A stretch of 64,000 nucleotides of DNA, from NCBI GenBank assembly GCA_024516035.1, contig CM044959.1, positions 18,434,525 to 18,498,524 on the forward strand, written 5' to 3'. The number at the start of each line of letters is the position of its first letter. The stretch's first letter is position 1. A program made the position numbers and the translations under genes. The DNA comes from Bactericera cockerelli. Lineage: Eukaryota > Arthropoda > Insecta > Hemiptera > Triozidae. The notes under the pieces were generated by a model, which was given only the letters and a program-made list of their open reading frames with translations, was not told where the DNA came from and made no database searches. Of the stretch, positions 60,289 to 64,000 are shown in pieces.

Positions 60289-60327
60289 TACTTCCGAGAA
60301 ATTTCTAATATTAGAAATCGGAAGTAT
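60289..60327. mobile_element. Micro-palindrome element, copy 3
   Basis: TACTTCCGAGAAATTTCTAA followed by TATTAGAAATCGGAAGTA differs from copy 2 at one position and is again bounded by TA. Confidence 0.75.
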
Positions 60328-60330
60328 TTT

Positions 60331-60999
60331 ATTTATAACTAAAAAACATATGTAGATCACATTGTTCATTTACCTCTGATAGATATGGCAGTGAGGCGGC
60401 GTGTCAAAGGGTTAAGTCAAAAGCCGCAAAAGCTTACAGCTGAGAAAGTTAGCCGTATTCATGCGTTTTTTTGTTCGCTTTCAGTCGTTATTGATAATGA
60501 TGAGGGAGGAGGCAGGGGTGGTAAGATGAGGTAACAAATGGCCAGGACGTGACAGCTGACCTTTCTGTAGCCTGTGTTTACACTGGTGGGTTGTTAGTAG
60601 CCACCACACCCCCTGAACACCCAATTAGATAGGTAAGGGGGCTGGCTGGGTATGGGTGAAGATGTTTAATCTTAATTCATCCATACAATCGCCTTAACCC
60701 TTCCCTAAGGTACTATTCGTACCTATATACTTGCTTCTGTGTCAATACCATGAGCGGTGAGGTAAATGCCTCAACCAAAAGTGCTGTGATTGAGTAAACT
60801 TTTATGTGTATATTTAGTAACTATGTATGAACAGGCATTCAATAACAATATTAACAATAACTTCCAATTCCAACGCGGATTCAAATTGCAGCCACATGAA
60901 GAATCTTAATCAATATTTTTTTTTCGTCTTGGCCACCCTCACTCTTATATTACTTTCTATTACCTGTAAGGTATAGAAAGCATTGTTTTTTTTTTCCTC
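60331..60999. other. Spacer between LINE tails, no feature seen
   Basis: No exon or RNA gene was recognised. A word like the composite-repeat start (ttactttctattacctgtaa, ggtatagaaag) lies near 60950. Confidence 0.4.
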
Positions 61000-61190
61000 T
61001 CAGGTTGGGTGGAAGAGATTGCCACAGGCAATAACCCCGCCCTTTAGGTAGGACAATAATGTTATTTTCTTTTTTACTTATTTATTTTGTCATTTGTTTG
61101 TTTTTTTTTTTTTCTTCTTCTTCTTAATTTTATGCTGTTACCATTGTACTTTGTCCTCCTAATAAAGCTTAAAAAAAAGAAAGAAACACA
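61000..61190 (+). mobile_element. LINE 3' tail, 5'-truncated
   Basis: gggtggaagagattgccaca, ggcaataaccccgcccttta, ggtaggacaataatg, then a T-rich stretch and cctcctaataaagcttaaaa form a retroelement 3' end with a polyadenylation signal and A-rich tail. Confidence 0.7.
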
Positions 61191-61220
61191 TTATATATAT
61201 ATTTTCTGGAACTTTTTGTG

Positions 61221-63169
61221 CATGGGCGTAGCCAGGGGGGGGCAGGGGGGGGCAGCTGCCCCCCCCTAGAGAAACCTCAATAGTATGCAACATGGAAGGG
61301 GCAACTTAAATTTACATATGATATTTTTTGAAAAATATTTTTCGAGAAAAAAAAAAAAACATTGAAAAACCTTAAAATCAAAAATCAAGGATTTTTAAAA
61401 GGTTAAAAATGGAAAATCGGGGCGAGCAAATGGCCTTTTGGTGCCGATCAGGTTCAAACTGAGTTCCACCGACAGGTATAAATGGCCGCTATCTAGGGTT
61501 AGTGTTAGGGCTTTTCGTCACCTACTAGGGCCGAATTAGGGCCATATTAGGGCCTTTTTGGAAAACCATATATGCCGCTCTAACTCCTTCTGTGTTGCAG
61601 ATGAAGCAAACATGTATAGAATATGAAATGTGTAGAATGTGTAACTGGCCAAAGTGGACTTGTACCCGCTTAGGCTCAATAAATTTATAAAAAAAAAAAA
61701 AAGAATGTGTAGGCGCACCTTTTAGTGGTACCAAAATTTTTTTCGTGCCATTTTTGCCCTGCCACTTTGGTAGCCTCTGGACGCCATTTGGTCATCTAAA
61801 TATCTTCTCCCATACAAGATGAACATTTTTTGTCAGGAAATTTACGCTTCATCTGGTGGCGCCAGCGGCGCAGATGCGCTTGAATTTTTTGCGTTTTTTT
61901 CGCCATAACTCTGGCTGTGTTAATGACGAAAGGCTGAAATTTGTTGCGTTAGGTTCGTACATACGAGGGCTACATAAGAATATGTTATAAAAACAGCTTA
62001 AAATTTAAACTGATATGTCAAAAGTTTGACATATGTCAAAAAATGGCTGCTTTTTATTCAATCGGTGATTATGCACCGATAAAGTGTCGCAAGCACATGA
62101 TGTTACATATCGTTCGATTTGCCTTGACGACGCGAATCCAAAAAGGTATAACATTACCACCTTAAGCCTGAAAATCGATTAATTTCAAGGCGACGATTAA
62201 AACGGTTTTTTCAAACGCCGTTTTAAGGCAGAAGGAGACGTTTTTTCGGCTTTTTGAAAAAGAGGGGGAAGCGGTTAGGCAGGAACGGTGATTCTCCATG
62301 TGATTTCCTACATTTTTGACAAAAAAAAATTGAAAATTTTAATCGTAAACCATACTATGTTTTTAATTCATTTGAATTTTTTTTTAATTATTTGAAAAAT
62401 TAAAAATTTTTAGTGATTTTTCTGGGCCGTTTTCCGGGGCTATTATAAACGTTAACAGGGCATATTGCATATCGATCGAACCGGAAAATTTTCAGCTACA
62501 AGAATTTTCTAAAAGAAAAGCTTCATATATAACCCAGTCCATGTGGGCGGGGCCGGTTCATTGATTAAAATTTTCGAAAATTTTTAATTTGCCCAAAGTG
62601 ACTGTAAAATTTTATCAAAACTAGACCTATTATATATCATTCGATGCGCATTGACCAGGAGAATTCAAAAATGCCATAAACGTTGTAGGTCAAGGCGACT
62701 AATCTCGAGTTAAGGCCAAAAAACTTTTAAGGCAAATTTAGGTCAAATTTGTTGCGTCAGACCTGTTTTTGCCGGCTTATTTGGGGGCGTTAACTTTATA
62801 GTAACAAGATAATTTTTTGTAAAACCACACAAATGTCTTCTATTTTTTGCCATTAAAATATCAGATTTTTTTTTAAAGGGCAAACAGGTCAAAATAATGA
62901 AAGATTGAAAAAAATGAAAAATAGGTCAAAAATCGACCCCACTCTAAAAGAGTGTCTTATTAGCCCGGTTTACCTTACAAATTTTTAATTTTACCGAAGA
63001 AGCCATTCGAAAGTTATTCAGGCCAGTTCTTGTGGGACCTTTGGATTTCAACAACAACAAAACAAATCGCTTCCACTGCCTTTTTCCGCACCCAAAGGAC
63101 CCCCCCCCCCACTTTCGACACGGATATCTTAGTTGCCCCCCCCTAGAGCGGATGCTGGCTACGCCCATG
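61221..63169. mobile_element. 1.95-kb non-autonomous hAT element, copy 2
   Basis: The termini and content are the same as copy 1 at 57.6 kb, in the same orientation. An exact 8-bp duplication, tttttgtg, lies at 61213-61220 and 63170-63177. By eye the two copies differ mainly by one or two bases in a few homopolymer runs. Confidence 0.93.
61644..61701 (+). mobile_element. 58-bp retroposon nested in hAT copy 2
   Basis: It has the same insert and the same agaatgtgta duplication as in copy 1. It was therefore present in the hAT source before these two copies moved. Confidence 0.75.
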
Positions 63170-63177
63170 TTTTTGTG

Positions 63178-64000
63178 TACAACTTGTGGACAACCAGTGA
63201 GTATCTTATTTATACCTATTCAGGGATTGAATATAAATTTAGGTCTGTTGTGAGTGGGAGGAAAGAAAATTATCTCCTCGTAGGTATCTCTGACAAAAGT
63301 AAAGTTGAAAACACGGAGGAAAACATTGAGTGGGTGTGGAGTTAAGACTTGGAAATATTGAAGCAGGGGGTGAAGAGAAACATCTTTCCAAGGAGGTAAG
63401 AAGAGATTAGGAAGGAAGATGTAGGTACCTAGGTATTTATTATGTTGCTTATTTTTTATAAAGGATATTTTTTTACTTAAGTTTACAGATATTATTATTA
63501 TAACATTTTGCTCTCTTTTCTTTACATTAAGAAAAGTTAAGGTAGTGCTTCTTTCTCCCCATTTTGTTGTCTGCTCATTTTTCAATTACTTGAATTCATG
63601 TAGTCGTTTAAAATATGTAAAATTTAAAAATAATCAGTATAATATGTAAATAGCGAAGAAAAGCACAGAGCGAATTTGAATATGTGCTTGCATTTAAATA
63701 AAATATTTAATTTCAAGAGATATTTATAAACCTATATAGAATATAATGCGTTTCTATATGTATTATTACGTTGTACTTCCGAAAATATCCCTATGTCGTA
63801 ACCTCCTGAGCAACTTTGGTTTTGTATCTGTCTGTCCGTCTTGTAATTTGTATTCACTAACTAATTTATGGTTTAGCTCTGATATTAAGAATTTTGCGAA
63901 AAAAATGTGCAAAAATGAGGTCGTTAACTTGTCGATAGAGAATTTTTGTAGAATCTAGAATTTAGGGAAAAGGCTAGAATGTACTCTACCATATAAAACA
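63178..64000. other. AT-rich right end, no feature seen
   Basis: No exon, RNA gene or known repeat was recognised. Short frames at 63220-63585 and 63746-63958 show no motif. Confidence 0.4.

Overview
The window is arthropod nuclear DNA, most likely from a hemipteran insect such as a planthopper. This rests on GT-AG introns, AT-rich spacers, several tRNA-headed SINE families, a 5S-rRNA-headed SINE family, hAT elements with 8-bp target duplications, and LINE fragments. The species is inferred from the look of the repeats and is not proven. No prokaryotic signal (operons, Shine-Dalgarno sites, CRISPR) is present.

Left end (1-12.7 kb): one minus-strand, multi-exon gene. Its clean exons are 12632-12691, about 11965-12078, 11385-11465, 1511-2588 and 323-575. 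They join in compatible phases where this can be tested, and the gene continues past base 1. The product is rich in Q and N, then P, with at least two LxxLL motifs, which suggests a nuclear co-regulator. I could not name it. Between the clean exons, 3190-10640 has distorted homopolymers and broken frames and looks like poorly polished assembly. Five further exon-like blocks and two donor-bearing tandem arrays lie in it. Several exon boundaries of this gene carry local tandem duplications of the splice site itself.

Middle and right (12.7-64 kb): no convincing host coding exon. This is long intron or intergenic DNA filled with mobile elements. It holds a frameshifted non-LTR reverse transcriptase (20.2-21.5 kb), SINEs of at least four tRNA-derived types, and four clear 5S-SINE copies over the whole window. 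It also holds a 131-bp MITE in two near-identical copies with a third relic turned into a tandem array, a composite repeat (45.3-46.6 kb), a transposon-like element built around a 45-bp tandem array (49.25-50.17 kb) and several minisatellites.

Right end (56.8-63.2 kb): a 122-bp hAT-type MITE and two almost identical 1.95-kb non-autonomous hAT elements, all with perfect 8-bp target duplications. Each 1.95-kb copy carries the same 58-bp retroposon, inserted before the element copied itself.

The most useful observations are the 5S-derived SINE family, the recent twin hAT insertions with their retroposon passenger, the MITE-to-satellite conversion, the roughly 39-bp palindromic micro-element, and the repeated duplication of splice junctions in the Q/N-rich gene.
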